DNA of 64,000 nucleotides from Pseudomonas putida (GTDB lineage Bacteria; Pseudomonadota; Gammaproteobacteria; Pseudomonadales; Pseudomonadaceae), in contig NZ_CP066306.1 in NCBI RefSeq assembly GCF_016406145.1, forward strand, positions 434,001 to 498,000. Reading direction: 5' to 3'. Shown piece by piece: positions 1-8,855 of the stretch (positions within the stretch are counted from its first letter, which is position 1; each line of letters starts with the position of its first letter). The translations under genes and the position numbers were made by a program. Below the pieces are notes generated by a model. The model saw only the letters and a program-made list of their open reading frames with translations. It ran no database searches and was not told where the DNA came from.

Positions 1-1881
1 GCCGGTCAGGTACTGGGCGTGGCCCAGAAGTGGCTGACACGCACCTTCGGCTGGTACTACATGCTGGTGATCTGCGGTTACCTGCTGTTTGTCGTTTACC
101 TGGCGTTCTCCGACTACGGCAAGCTCAAGCTCGGCGGCAAGGATGACCAGCCCGACTTCAGCTACGGCGCCTGGGCCGGCATGCTGTTCTCCTCCGGTAT
201 CGGTATCTCGTTGCTGTACTTCGGCGCCTCTGAGCCGCTGGACCACTACTTCAATCCGCCCCAGGGCACCCCTGCCAGCCTCGAGGCCGCGCGCCAGGGC
301 CTGCAACTGACCTTCCTGCACTGGGGGCTGCATGGCTGGGCGATCTACGCCCTGGTCGGTCTGGCCGTAGGCTACTTCGCCTACCGCCACAATCAGCCGC
401 TGGCGCTGCGCTCGGCACTGTATCCGCTGGTCGGTGAGCGTTGGGTCAAGGGTGCTGCTGGCAACGCCGTGGATATCTTTGGCATGTTCGTCACCCTGCT
501 GGGTCTGGTGACCAACCTGGGGATCGGCGCGATGCAGGTGTCCTCGGGCCTTGAATACCTGTTCGGCATGGACCACAGCCAGACCAGCCTGCTGGTGGTG
601 ATTCTGGTCATGGCCGGCGTGGCTACGGTGGCTGCGGTATCAGGTGTGGAAAACGGTATTCGCCGCCTGTCCAACCTGAACATTATGCTGTTCAGTGGTT
701 TGCTGATCTTCGTGCTGCTGGGCGGTGAGACCCTGCACCTGCTCAACGGCCTGGTGCAGAACGTCGGCGACTACCTCAACGGCATCGTACTGAAGACTTT
801 CGACCTTTATGTCTACGAAGGCGAGGCCGGCAACTCTGAGCGCTGGTTAGGCCTGTGGACCGTGTTCTACTGGGCGTGGTGGATCTCCTGGGGTCCGTTC
901 GTCGGCATGTTCATTGCCCGTATCTCCAAGGGCCGTACCGTGCGCCAACTGGTCTGCGGCGTACTGCTGATCCCGCTGGGCTTCACCCTGGCCTGGTTGT
1001 CGATCTTCGGTAACACCGCACTTGACCTGGTGATCAACCAGGGCGCCGTCGAGCTGGGCAAGACCGCGCTGGAGCAGCCGTCGATGTCGATCTACCAGCT
1101 GCTGGAGTATTTCCCAGCCGCCAAGATCGTGATCGGTGTGGCGGTGTTCGTGGGCTTCGTGCTGTTCCTCACTCCGGCCGACTCCGGCGCGGTGATGATG
1201 GCCAACCTGTCGTGCAAAGGTGGCAAGGTCGACGAAGATGCTCCGCACTGGATGGTGGTGTTCTGGTCGGTGATCATCACCCTGGTCACCATTGGCCTGC
1301 TGTTCGCCGGTAACTTCGAAGCCATGCAGACCATGGTGGTGCTGGCGGGCCTGCCGTTCTCGGTGGTGCTGGTACTGTTCATGTTCGGCCTGTACAAGGC
1401 CATGAAGCAGGACGTTGCCGTGGAGCAGGAGCGTGCCGAGCTGGCTGCCCGTGGTCGCCGCGGTTTCAGTGAGCGTCTGAGCCAGTTGGAGCTGCAGCCG
1501 ACCCAGGCAGTGGTGCAGCGCTTCATGGACAGGCAGGTCAGTCCGGCCCTTAAAGAGGCTGCCGAGCAGCTGCGCACCCTGGGCTTTGATGTCGAGAGCC
1601 GTGTTGGCCAGTCGCGCAACATGATGGGCCTGCGGGTGATGATGGAAGAGGGCAACCCTTTCGTTTACGAAGTGAGCCTGGACGGTTACATGGCCGCACC
1701 GAGCGATGCGCCGGTCGAGGGCGAGCCAGAGGTGCGCCAGCGCTTCTATCGCGCCGAAGTGTACCTGCACGATGGCAGCCAGGAGTACGACCTGATGGGC
1801 TTCGCGCCTGAGCAGATCGTGCGTGATGTTCTCGACCAGTTCGAGAGCCATCGCCAGTTGCTGGGTCGCGTCTACAGCTGA
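1..1881 (+). CDS. betT: BetT-type choline/betaine transporter (BCCT family), 5' end outside window
   Basis: Inner-membrane, sodium- or proton-coupled uptake of choline (precursor of the osmoprotectant glycine betaine). The frame is open to base 1, so the true start lies upstream; about 626 residues are visible, against roughly 670 for E. coli BetT. The BCCT signature is present: an aromatic WAWW-SWGPFVGMF stretch followed by ARISKGRTVRQ. Multiple hydrophobic helices run through about residue 460. A C-terminal soluble domain of about 150 residues follows, ending in a segment like E. coli BetT (YDLMGF-PEQIVRDVLDQFE). Long C-terminal domains are linked to osmotic regulation in this subfamily. 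A 15-bp perfect hairpin follows the stop. The family call is secure; the exact substrate is by similarity. Confidence 0.93.
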   Translation, partial: AGQVLGVAQKWLTRTFGWYYMLVICGYLLFVVYLAFSDYGKLKLGGKDDQPDFSYGAWAGMLFSSGIGISLLYFGASEPLDHYFNPPQGTPASLEAARQGLQLTFLHWGLHGWAIYALVGLAVGYFAYRHNQPLALRSALYPLVGERWVKGAAGNAVDIFGMFVTLLGLVTNLGIGAMQVSSGLEYLFGMDHSQTSLLVVILVMAGVATVAAVSGVENGIRRLSNLNIMLFSGLLIFVLLGGETLHLLNGLVQNVGDYLNGIVLKTFDLYVYEGEAGNSERWLGLWTVFYWAWWISWGPFVGMFIARISKGRTVRQLVCGVLLIPLGFTLAWLSIFGNTALDLVINQGAVELGKTALEQPSMSIYQLLEYFPAAKIVIGVAVFVGFVLFLTPADSGAVMMANLSCKGGKVDEDAPHWMVVFWSVIITLVTIGLLFAGNFEAMQTMVVLAGLPFSVVLVLFMFGLYKAMKQDVAVEQERAELAARGRRGFSERLSQLELQPTQAVVQRFMDRQVSPALKEAAEQLRTLGFDVESRVGQSRNMMGLRVMMEEGNPFVYEVSLDGYMAAPSDAPVEGEPEVRQRFYRAEVYLHDGSQEYDLMGFAPEQIVRDVLDQFESHRQLLGRVYS

Positions 1882-1888
1882 TCCGGTC

Positions 1889-1926
1889 AGCCCCTGCGCG
1901 GCCGGATACCTGGCCGCGCAGGGGCT
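1889..1926 (+). terminator. Hairpin after betT
   Basis: Perfect 15-bp inverted repeat (AGCCCCTGCGCGGCC, 8-nt loop, complementary arm) 8 bases after the betT stop codon. No clear T-run follows, so it may be a factor-independent terminator of weak type or an mRNA-stabilising hairpin. Confidence 0.6.
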
Positions 1927-2000
1927 ACAGCTTTATGTAACGCAGTGAACTCTGCCCCTTGGCACATCCTTGCGCTCCATTTGCCGCGAGGAAGCCGCCC

Positions 2001-5000
2001 ATGCCCATCCAGCCAAGTCCTGTTCCTGACTTTCGTCGGGCAGTCGCTACCGAGTTTCTCAGTCGCCCAACCCTGCGTAGTGTTCTGAGCCAGCAGGTTC
2101 TCGAATTGCTGGTCCCCTGCCATGCCACTCTGGCTGGTGCCGGGCTGCCCGATGCCGAATCGCTCATACTCAACATCCCTGCCCACATTGCGTCCGGCCC
2201 ACAGACCTACGATGCCTGGACACCTCGGCCATTGTTGGAGGTCATGCTTGAAGCATTGCACGCCCGTCAGCCCCTGGCGTCGCTAGGGGCTGACGGTGGG
2301 GATTTCCTGCTGGCGGTCCGGGAACCTTGGTTCCTGCGCGACCAGGCGGGTAACCCGTTGCCGTCCGGGGCGATTTCAATCGGGGCCCAACTGGCTGAGC
2401 TGGATGACCTCCTGCTTTTGCTTGCGGACAGCTTCTGCCAAGCCCAGGTCGATTTCTGGAAGGCGCCAGGCAGTCAGGGCGTTAGCCGGGACCTGTGGCT
2501 GCAGCACCTGCTCAAAAGGGTGTTGTTGCATAATTTGCCACTGCAGGGGCTGGATGAACAACAACGTCAGTGTTTGCTCAGCTTGCTTAAGAATCACGGC
2601 TCCACTCCTTCGGTTTTTCTGGTCCAGGTGCAACTCGATAAGGATGTTCAGTGGCTGCCCAACCTGCTGGTCAGGGGCGAGTGGGACGAACGCGAGGTGT
2701 TTCTGTGGTGCGCCCCGTCCAGCCTGGTGAGGGCATTTTCATCGCTGGATCTCTTCGCTAAAGCGCTGCGGGACGAACTTGCCGAGCGCCAGCGCTTCGA
2801 ATCCATGGCATGGCACCGCTATGAGCTCGAAGGCGACGTGTTTGCCCAGCAAAGCAGCCTGCTGCTGGAGATCATGCTCGATGACATTGAGCGTTTGCGT
2901 TATGCGCAGTTGCCAAACTGTTCGCTGCTTGAGAGGGACTTTGCTGCACTGAGTGACCCCGCGCGCTGGTTCATTGAAGGTTACGGCCAGGCCAGCGGGG
3001 CACAGATTGCGTTGCCGCCTGGCCTGCGCCATAGCAGTGCTGCGAATGGCTTTGCCTATCAGCGGGGGGTGTTCGAACTGGCGTTGGCTCAGGCTCAGTC
3101 CGAAGGGAGCGGGGCGCTCGAGGATGTGCTCGATCTGCGCAGTTATACCCGGCAGGTGCTGCGGGCGCAGATGCTTGCCGATTTTCCGGTCGAAGCCAAT
3201 TACTTCTCGGATGACCTGGACCTGCAGTTGACCATCAATGCTGGCTGGCCCGGTGGTGCAGGCGTTGGGCCGGGTGATTCGACGGTTGAACACCGCAGCA
3301 TGACCTTGACCGAGTTCGCCATCGGTAATCTCTGGTCGCTTCAAAACGCACAGCTTACCGCCGTAACGCACCGTGAAAACCAGTTGATCATGGACTGGAT
3401 GAATGCCGACTACGTCAAGTCGCTGGTGCAGCGGGTCGACATCGGCAAGCACTACCCCACCTACGTCGCGCGGAAGCTGGACGACCCCGCTACCCAAGCC
3501 GAGCGGATCAAACGCTTTGGCCGTGAATGGCGGTGTTCACTACTGTTCAGCGCGCTCTATGCCCGCTTGCAGGGCGAGCTGAGCGACGCAGGCTTGCAAT
3601 GTGTTACAGACTTCTGCCACGGCTACCTTGATCCGCAATTGCCAGCGCTGATGCTGATGCCTCTGGCCTTCAGGCGTGAAGCGGGCGAGATCGAACAGGA
3701 TGAGGTCAGTGGCATGTATGTTCTGTTCGCTACGGAGCCTGCAAGGGTTTTGCTGTATCGGCCTCTGTACAACGAAACGCCTCTGCTCGAGTTTGCCAGC
3801 CTGGACCTGATGATGGCTGCAATCCGCAGGCCCGGGCCGTTGCAGGACAGCGTCCTTGAGTGGATGTCGCCTGCCTCGCGAGCCGTCTACGCGTATGGCG
3901 GCTTTTACGAGCCGCATTGGCCAGGGCCTATCCTGAACACCCAGCTACTGCCTGAGCGAGGGCACCCGCCAACCTTTGCAGCGCAGTTCTGGCGCAATGA
4001 TGTTGATGTGAAACTCTATATGGCCAATCGCAACCTGCTGGTGGAGCTGGCTGACCGCGAATCGGTTTCCAACGCCGAGAGTCGCTGGGCGATTCTCGTT
4101 CGGGGGGCTTGGCTGTTGTTCGATGTTGTGACGTTGATGCTGCGTGGGCCAGTGGCCGGCGTTGCCTGGCTGGTACAGGCCATTTCCGGGTTGCACAACG
4201 ACCTTGCGGCCTTGCGAGATGGCAGCGCGTTCGAGCGCAGCGCAGCTGTGGTCGACTTATTGCTCAACGCTTGCATGGCCTTGATGCATTTGCGTCTACC
4301 GCAGTTACCCCTAGGCGAGCCTGTACAGAACATTCCCCGTCGGGGCGCAATGCCCGCATGGGGTGGCGCAGAAGCACTGGTGGTTCCCGTACAAGGCAAG
4401 GTCGGTGTTCCGGGAGGGCTGGCGCAACATGGCTCGACCCGGCTGGATTTTTCCTGGCGCGGCGCACAGGGGTTCAATGTGCTCTCGCCCCAGCAGCGCA
4501 AGGTGGTGTCCGGCATGCGCGTCGAGCAATCGCTGGAAGGCCTGGAACCGCTTGCAGCGGGGCCTGGACGCGGGTTGTACCGCGTTGGTGAGCACTATTA
4601 CCTTACGCTGGGCGACGGTGTATATCGGGCCACCTTTGAAGAACAAGGTTTGCGTATGGTCGGGGCCGACGGTGTCATGGGGCCTTGGTTGGCGTTCGAG
4701 CATGGACAATGGCGTGTCGATCGTGGCTTGCGCTTGCGAGGCGGCATGCCACGCAGTCGCCTTGAAGCCCTGAAAGAGGAAAACCGCAAGAAAGTCGAGC
4801 AACTCAAGAGCGAAGAATCGGTACTGGCCAACCAGCATAATGCGCTGGCCGAAACCCTGAACAGGCATCGCGACCTGCTCAATGAAAAGGACAAGCGCAT
4901 CGCAGTGCTGGAAGCGGTGACTGAACCGGACGAGCTGACGACTCGCGAGCTTGAGTTGACCCGGCGTCTGCGCAAGCAGATCCATTTGAAAATCATCTAC

Positions 5001-6668
5001 GAAGTCAAAGGCCTGGCTGAGAGCTCACTCAAGCATGAGCAGGTGATCAACAGCCTGTTCAATATGCGCCACGAAGATTCCGCCTACAGCATTGTCGTCG
5101 CAGGTCAGCGCAGCCTGATCCGTCAGAGCTTGATCGAAAATATCTCAGTCTTCTACAACGAGATGGCCAAGATCATCAATGCAGAGGACCTGGCAAACCT
5201 CGCCGAGCAGGTTGTCATCCACCCTGAGAGCGAGGAGGAAATCAGCCAGTACAAACACTTTCGCTCTGTACTGGAGGAGGTCATCCAATGGGAGGTGGAT
5301 CTGGTTGACATGTCCCGGCTGCTTGACGCGCTACTCGAAGAGACCCTCAAAGACGACACTTTCGTGTTCAAGGACGATGACACGCAGGAGCGCATCAACA
5401 AAGATAACGAGCTCAAGGGCACCATCGAGGCGCGGCGCTTGTCGGCCATCGACCTCGATTTTCGTCTGCTTCAAGACCTGGCCGAAGCCAGCCTGGAAAG
5501 GCTGGCCGATGTTGAGGAGCGGGTTTTATCGCAATACCTCGATTACCTGGCCGGTGACAGCCTGAAAAGTGCAGGCAACGCGCATGGCGACCTGGCAGGA
5601 AGTGAGCTGTCGCTGGCTGAACGGATCGAGGTACTGAGCGGCATCCTGGAGGGCTACGAGGAGGCTGCGGCAATGGCCGACTATCTGGGCAGTGTGGGGG
5701 GCGCGGCTATCAGGCAGGAGGCGCTGCAACTGTACAAGAAAACCTTGCACGGATTGCAGCGCGCTGCTCAAGGTGACCTCGCCCAGGCAGTGCGAGAGCA
5801 GGAACTCTGCGAGCCCGCCCCACCGCGTCCAACGGTCTATGCCCCACGCGGTGGGCGGCGCAAGCTGGTCAGGACTCAGCGCGGGCGCAAAGTTCTCGCT
5901 CAGGAAGTCGAGGTAGATGGTGTCGCCATCGTCCAGCAACGTGATGAGCGTACTCAGCATGTACTGAAGACCTTCCACCAGCGCGGCAGCGAGTGGGTCG
6001 AGGATGTGCCGCAACCCGCTGAGTCAGAGCCGCCATTCTCCCCGCTGGAACCCCGCCTGGCGCGAAAGCGTGCACAGGCCCTGCTTGCGGAGGTCGAGCG
6101 GATCAACAAGCTGGCCAGAAGTTTCTTTCAGGCAGAGCAGCCCAATAGTCTGGCCACGGTTGTCGACGGGCACCTGGAAAAACTGCGTCATGCCCTGAGC
6201 ACGTTGCCAAGGATGAGCCCCGAAGATGCCTTGTTCGAGAATCTGGGTGAGGCCATCGAGCGTTTGCAGGCAACCCGCCGAGACCTGTTGACCGGCATCT
6301 ATCTGTCCACCGACCACCCCGACGCACGGAGCCTCAAGTTTCTGCTCGACAACAACCAGGTCACTGTCCAGCGCGCTGGGCCACGCAAGGCATTGGCAGC
6401 AGGTGATTACCTGGATGTCTACGAGGTCAGGCGCCTGCCGCGGGCCGGCCAGGGTCAGGGCGATGGGCTGTGGGAGGCACACTTTCACTACCCGGACATC
6501 GGCACTCCGGCGCGGCAGTTCAGCAAAGGCCACCTGAAACTGTGGGCACAGCGCAAACTGGGGCGCCTGGCGCAGCTGCGGGCTGCCACCAGCGGCGAAG
6601 ACCTGGTCGCTATTTACCGGGGAGATTTACGCCTGAACCAGGTGGAGGGGCTGATCCCCTTTGAATGA
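2001..6668 (+). CDS. Large DUF6543 / dermonecrotic-toxin-like protein, 1555 aa
   Basis: No enzymatic function can be assigned. I start it at 2001 (ATG after GCGAGGAAG) rather than at the upstream in-frame TTG. Residues about 434-545 carry the pattern I associate with DUF6543 proteins of pseudomonads: LTLTEFAIGNL, then YVKSLVQRVDIGKHYPTYV, then RFGREWRCSLLFSALYARLQGEL. Residues about 570-610 (arginine/leucine-rich strand ending LLEFASLDLM) and hydrophobic stretches near 697-725 and 750-765 follow. A highly charged, probably coiled-coil region spans about 915-1000. No signal peptide is seen. The C-terminus (LWEAHFHYPDIG, HLKLWAQRKLG) looks like a discrete end domain. It stands alone between betT and yibQ and has no obvious immunity gene. 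The NEL protein at 40759-46302 seems to share this architecture. Secretion and toxicity are inference only. Confidence 0.7.
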   Translation: MPIQPSPVPDFRRAVATEFLSRPTLRSVLSQQVLELLVPCHATLAGAGLPDAESLILNIPAHIASGPQTYDAWTPRPLLEVMLEALHARQPLASLGADGGDFLLAVREPWFLRDQAGNPLPSGAISIGAQLAELDDLLLLLADSFCQAQVDFWKAPGSQGVSRDLWLQHLLKRVLLHNLPLQGLDEQQRQCLLSLLKNHGSTPSVFLVQVQLDKDVQWLPNLLVRGEWDEREVFLWCAPSSLVRAFSSLDLFAKALRDELAERQRFESMAWHRYELEGDVFAQQSSLLLEIMLDDIERLRYAQLPNCSLLERDFAALSDPARWFIEGYGQASGAQIALPPGLRHSSAANGFAYQRGVFELALAQAQSEGSGALEDVLDLRSYTRQVLRAQMLADFPVEANYFSDDLDLQLTINAGWPGGAGVGPGDSTVEHRSMTLTEFAIGNLWSLQNAQLTAVTHRENQLIMDWMNADYVKSLVQRVDIGKHYPTYVARKLDDPATQAERIKRFGREWRCSLLFSALYARLQGELSDAGLQCVTDFCHGYLDPQLPALMLMPLAFRREAGEIEQDEVSGMYVLFATEPARVLLYRPLYNETPLLEFASLDLMMAAIRRPGPLQDSVLEWMSPASRAVYAYGGFYEPHWPGPILNTQLLPERGHPPTFAAQFWRNDVDVKLYMANRNLLVELADRESVSNAESRWAILVRGAWLLFDVVTLMLRGPVAGVAWLVQAISGLHNDLAALRDGSAFERSAAVVDLLLNACMALMHLRLPQLPLGEPVQNIPRRGAMPAWGGAEALVVPVQGKVGVPGGLAQHGSTRLDFSWRGAQGFNVLSPQQRKVVSGMRVEQSLEGLEPLAAGPGRGLYRVGEHYYLTLGDGVYRATFEEQGLRMVGADGVMGPWLAFEHGQWRVDRGLRLRGGMPRSRLEALKEENRKKVEQLKSEESVLANQHNALAETLNRHRDLLNEKDKRIAVLEAVTEPDELTTRELELTRRLRKQIHLKIIYEVKGLAESSLKHEQVINSLFNMRHEDSAYSIVVAGQRSLIRQSLIENISVFYNEMAKIINAEDLANLAEQVVIHPESEEEISQYKHFRSVLEEVIQWEVDLVDMSRLLDALLEETLKDDTFVFKDDDTQERINKDNELKGTIEARRLSAIDLDFRLLQDLAEASLERLADVEERVLSQYLDYLAGDSLKSAGNAHGDLAGSELSLAERIEVLSGILEGYEEAAAMADYLGSVGGAAIRQEALQLYKKTLHGLQRAAQGDLAQAVREQELCEPAPPRPTVYAPRGGRRKLVRTQRGRKVLAQEVEVDGVAIVQQRDERTQHVLKTFHQRGSEWVEDVPQPAESEPPFSPLEPRLARKRAQALLAEVERINKLARSFFQAEQPNSLATVVDGHLEKLRHALSTLPRMSPEDALFENLGEAIERLQATRRDLLTGIYLSTDHPDARSLKFLLDNNQVTVQRAGPRKALAAGDYLDVYEVRRLPRAGQGQGDGLWEAHFHYPDIGTPARQFSKGHLKLWAQRKLGRLAQLRAATSGEDLVAIYRGDLRLNQVEGLIPFE

Positions 6669-6673
6669 ATGGC

Positions 6674-7453
6674 TCAGCGATTGCTGTAGCGGCCGTGCTT
6701 GCCATGGGCAGGCATGGCCTGATTACCGCGTTCGGCAATCATCTGTGTCAGTGTTACCAACTCAATGCCCTGGCTTCGCAGCCGGGGCATTTCCTGTTCC
6801 AGCACCTGCAGGGTTTGCGGATAAGGATGCCCGATCAGCACAGCCGAGCCTTGCCTGCGTGCCAGTGCCACGCCTTGCTGCAGCTGTGTGGTGATGGCCT
6901 CTGTGGTGCGTACGTCGTCCAGAAACACGTCGCGCGAGACATGCCCAAGGGCCTGTGCCTGCGCCTCGGCGGCAGCGACGGTGGCAGCACTGGTACGGCT
7001 GTCTACGAAAAACAGATGCCGCCGTTGGAGCTCACCCATCAGCCAGGTCATGGCGCCACGCTGTGCGGTCATGCGGCTGCCCATGTGGTTGTTGATGCCG
7101 GCGGCGTAGGGCACCTTGGCCAAGGCCGCGTCCAGTCGCCTGGCGAGCTCCGGCAAGGCGATGTCCGGGTGCCAGGCATAGGGCCCGGTGGCGGGGTCCA
7201 TGGGCATATGCAGGATTACCGTCTTGCCTGCCTTGTGCGCCTGGCGGGCGAACTCGCTGGCGTGGGGTGTATCCGGCATGATCGCCATCGTCACAGGGCC
7301 CGGCAGCGCAAGGGTTCTGCTGTCGCGCTCGGTGCTCTGGCCCAGGTCGTCGATGATGATGCTCATGTAGGCCTTCTTGGCCGGCGCTGCATGGGCGAAC
7401 GCGGCTGACAGGCATAACAGCACGGGCAGCAGATACCGCATCGGATGAATCAT
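6674..7453 (-). CDS. Divergent polysaccharide deacetylase family protein (YibQ-like)
   Basis: A 259-residue exported protein with an N-terminal signal peptide (RYLLPVLLCLSAAFAHA) followed by YMSIIIDDLGQS, the start of the divergent polysaccharide deacetylase fold (DUF610/YibQ). Further family segments are VTMAIMPDTPHA, VILHMPMDP and AAGINNHMGSRMT, the last containing the NNHMGS motif. Substrate is unknown; relatives are placed in cell-envelope maintenance. Its ATG overlaps the ctpA stop (ATGA), implying translational coupling in an envC-ctpA-yibQ unit. A second Met four residues in (7441) is an alternative start that fits the signal peptide equally well. Confidence 0.88.
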   Translation of the reverse strand: MIHPMRYLLPVLLCLSAAFAHAAPAKKAYMSIIIDDLGQSTERDSRTLALPGPVTMAIMPDTPHASEFARQAHKAGKTVILHMPMDPATGPYAWHPDIALPELARRLDAALAKVPYAAGINNHMGSRMTAQRGAMTWLMGELQRRHLFFVDSRTSAATVAAAEAQAQALGHVSRDVFLDDVRTTEAITTQLQQGVALARRQGSAVLIGHPYPQTLQVLEQEMPRLRSQGIELVTLTQMIAERGNQAMPAHGKHGRYSNR

Positions 7454-8763
7454 TTGCCGGAGGTGATGTTCAGCCCCTTGAGCAGGCTGAGGGCCTGGCT
7501 CAGCTGGAAGTCATCGTCCTGCGGGCGCTCCTTGCGCTTGCTGCTGCCGGTCGGGCGGTCAGCGCCACCGTTGCCATTGCCCAGGTGGCCTTGCAGGTCA
7601 GCTTCCTTGAAGTTTTCGGTATCGACCTCTGCGGTAAGTTTGGCCGGGCGCACCTCGATGTCGGGCACGATACCCTGGGCCTGGATCGAGCGGCCATTGG
7701 GGGTGAAGTACAGCGCGGTGGTGAGCTTCAGGGCACGGTCGTTGGCCAGCGGCAGCACGGTCTGCACCGAGCCTTTTCCGAAGCTGTCAGTGCCCATCAG
7801 TACGGCGCGTTTCTGGTCTTGCAGGGCACCGGCGACGATTTCCGATGCCGAGGCGCTGCCACCGTTGATCAGTACCACCAATGGTACGGCCTCGCTGGCG
7901 TCGGCCGGGTCAGCGGAGAAGCGCAGTTCGGAGTTGGCGATACGGCCCTTGGTGTACACGATCAGGCCCTTGGTCAGGAAGTGGTCGGCCACTTCCACCG
8001 CCGACTGGAGGACGCCACCGGGGTTGTTGCGCAGGTCCAGAACAACGCCGCGCAGTTTCTTGCCATTGTCTTTGCGCATCTTGGCCAATGCCTTGCCGAC
8101 TTCGTCGCCGGTCTTGACCTGGAACTGGGTGATGCGGATGTAGCCGTAGTCGTTTTCCAGCAACTGGCTCTTAACGCTCTTGACCTGGATCACCGCACGG
8201 ACCAGGTTCACATCGAACGGGGTGCCGCCGTCACGTACCAGGGTCAGGGTGATCTTCTCGCCGACTTTGCCGCGCATCTTGTCGACCGCTTCGGTCATGC
8301 TCTGGCCACGGGTGGGCGCACCGTTGATCTTGACGATGAGGTCGCCAGCCTGCACGCCGGCGCGCGAGGCGGGGGTGTCATCGATGGGCGAGACTACCTT
8401 GACGAAGCCGTCTTCCTGGCCGACTTCGATACCCAGGCCACCGAACTCGCCACTGGTGCTTTCCTGCAGCTCCTGGAAGTCCTCGGGGCCAAGGTAGGCC
8501 GAATGTGGATCGAGGTTGCTGAGCATGCCTTTGATGGCGTTCTCCAGCAGCGTCTTGTCGTCTACCGGCTCGACATAGGCCGCTTTGATGCGGTCCATGA
8601 CCTCGGCGAAGGTGCGCAGCTCTTCCAGTGGCAGCGGGGCCTTGGCGGTCACCTCGGTGGCAGGCACCGCGGCGGGCGCCGGCTCGGCAGCGATGGCCAA
8701 AGGCATACCAGTCGCCAGGGCGATGGTCAGGGCCAGCTGGGTGAGACGAGGCGAGTGCAGCAT
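7450..8763 (-). CDS. ctpA: Carboxy-terminal processing protease (S41 family)
   Basis: Periplasmic serine protease of the CtpA/Prc family that trims exported proteins and, in pseudomonads, murein hydrolases. I use the ATG at 8763 (AGGAG ten bases upstream), giving 437 residues with a signal peptide (LALTIALATGMPLAIAAEP); an upstream in-frame extension to 8871 lacks these features. A PDZ domain is visible (GLGIEVGQEDGFVKVVSPIDDTPA-SRAGVQAGDLIVKING), then the protease core with VLDLRNNPGG, the serine region NGGSASASEIVAGAL and the lysine motif GTDSFGKGSVQ, forming the Ser/Lys dyad. It is flanked by envC upstream and yibQ downstream on the same strand. A C-terminal tail is rich in charged residues. 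Confidence 0.94.
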   Translation of the reverse strand: MLHSPRLTQLALTIALATGMPLAIAAEPAPAAVPATEVTAKAPLPLEELRTFAEVMDRIKAAYVEPVDDKTLLENAIKGMLSNLDPHSAYLGPEDFQELQESTSGEFGGLGIEVGQEDGFVKVVSPIDDTPASRAGVQAGDLIVKINGAPTRGQSMTEAVDKMRGKVGEKITLTLVRDGGTPFDVNLVRAVIQVKSVKSQLLENDYGYIRITQFQVKTGDEVGKALAKMRKDNGKKLRGVVLDLRNNPGGVLQSAVEVADHFLTKGLIVYTKGRIANSELRFSADPADASEAVPLVVLINGGSASASEIVAGALQDQKRAVLMGTDSFGKGSVQTVLPLANDRALKLTTALYFTPNGRSIQAQGIVPDIEVRPAKLTAEVDTENFKEADLQGHLGNGNGGADRPTGSSKRKERPQDDDFQLSQALSLLKGLNITSGK

Positions 8764-8855
8764 GTCGAACGAACTCCTGATCCTGTAGGCGCTCCTTGGG
8801 GAGCATCGGCCCAGCGTGGAGCGCCAGGCCGTGAAAAAGTGACTAGGCTTGAACC

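Noticed and set aside
847..1851. Long minus-strand frame opposite betT
   Set aside because: Histidine/glutamine-rich translation typical of an antisense shadow of a GC-rich gene; betT matches its family throughout.
1959..2000. Upstream TTG start for the DUF6543-like protein
   Set aside because: The ATG at 2001 has a good Shine-Dalgarno; the extension has none and overlaps leader sequence.
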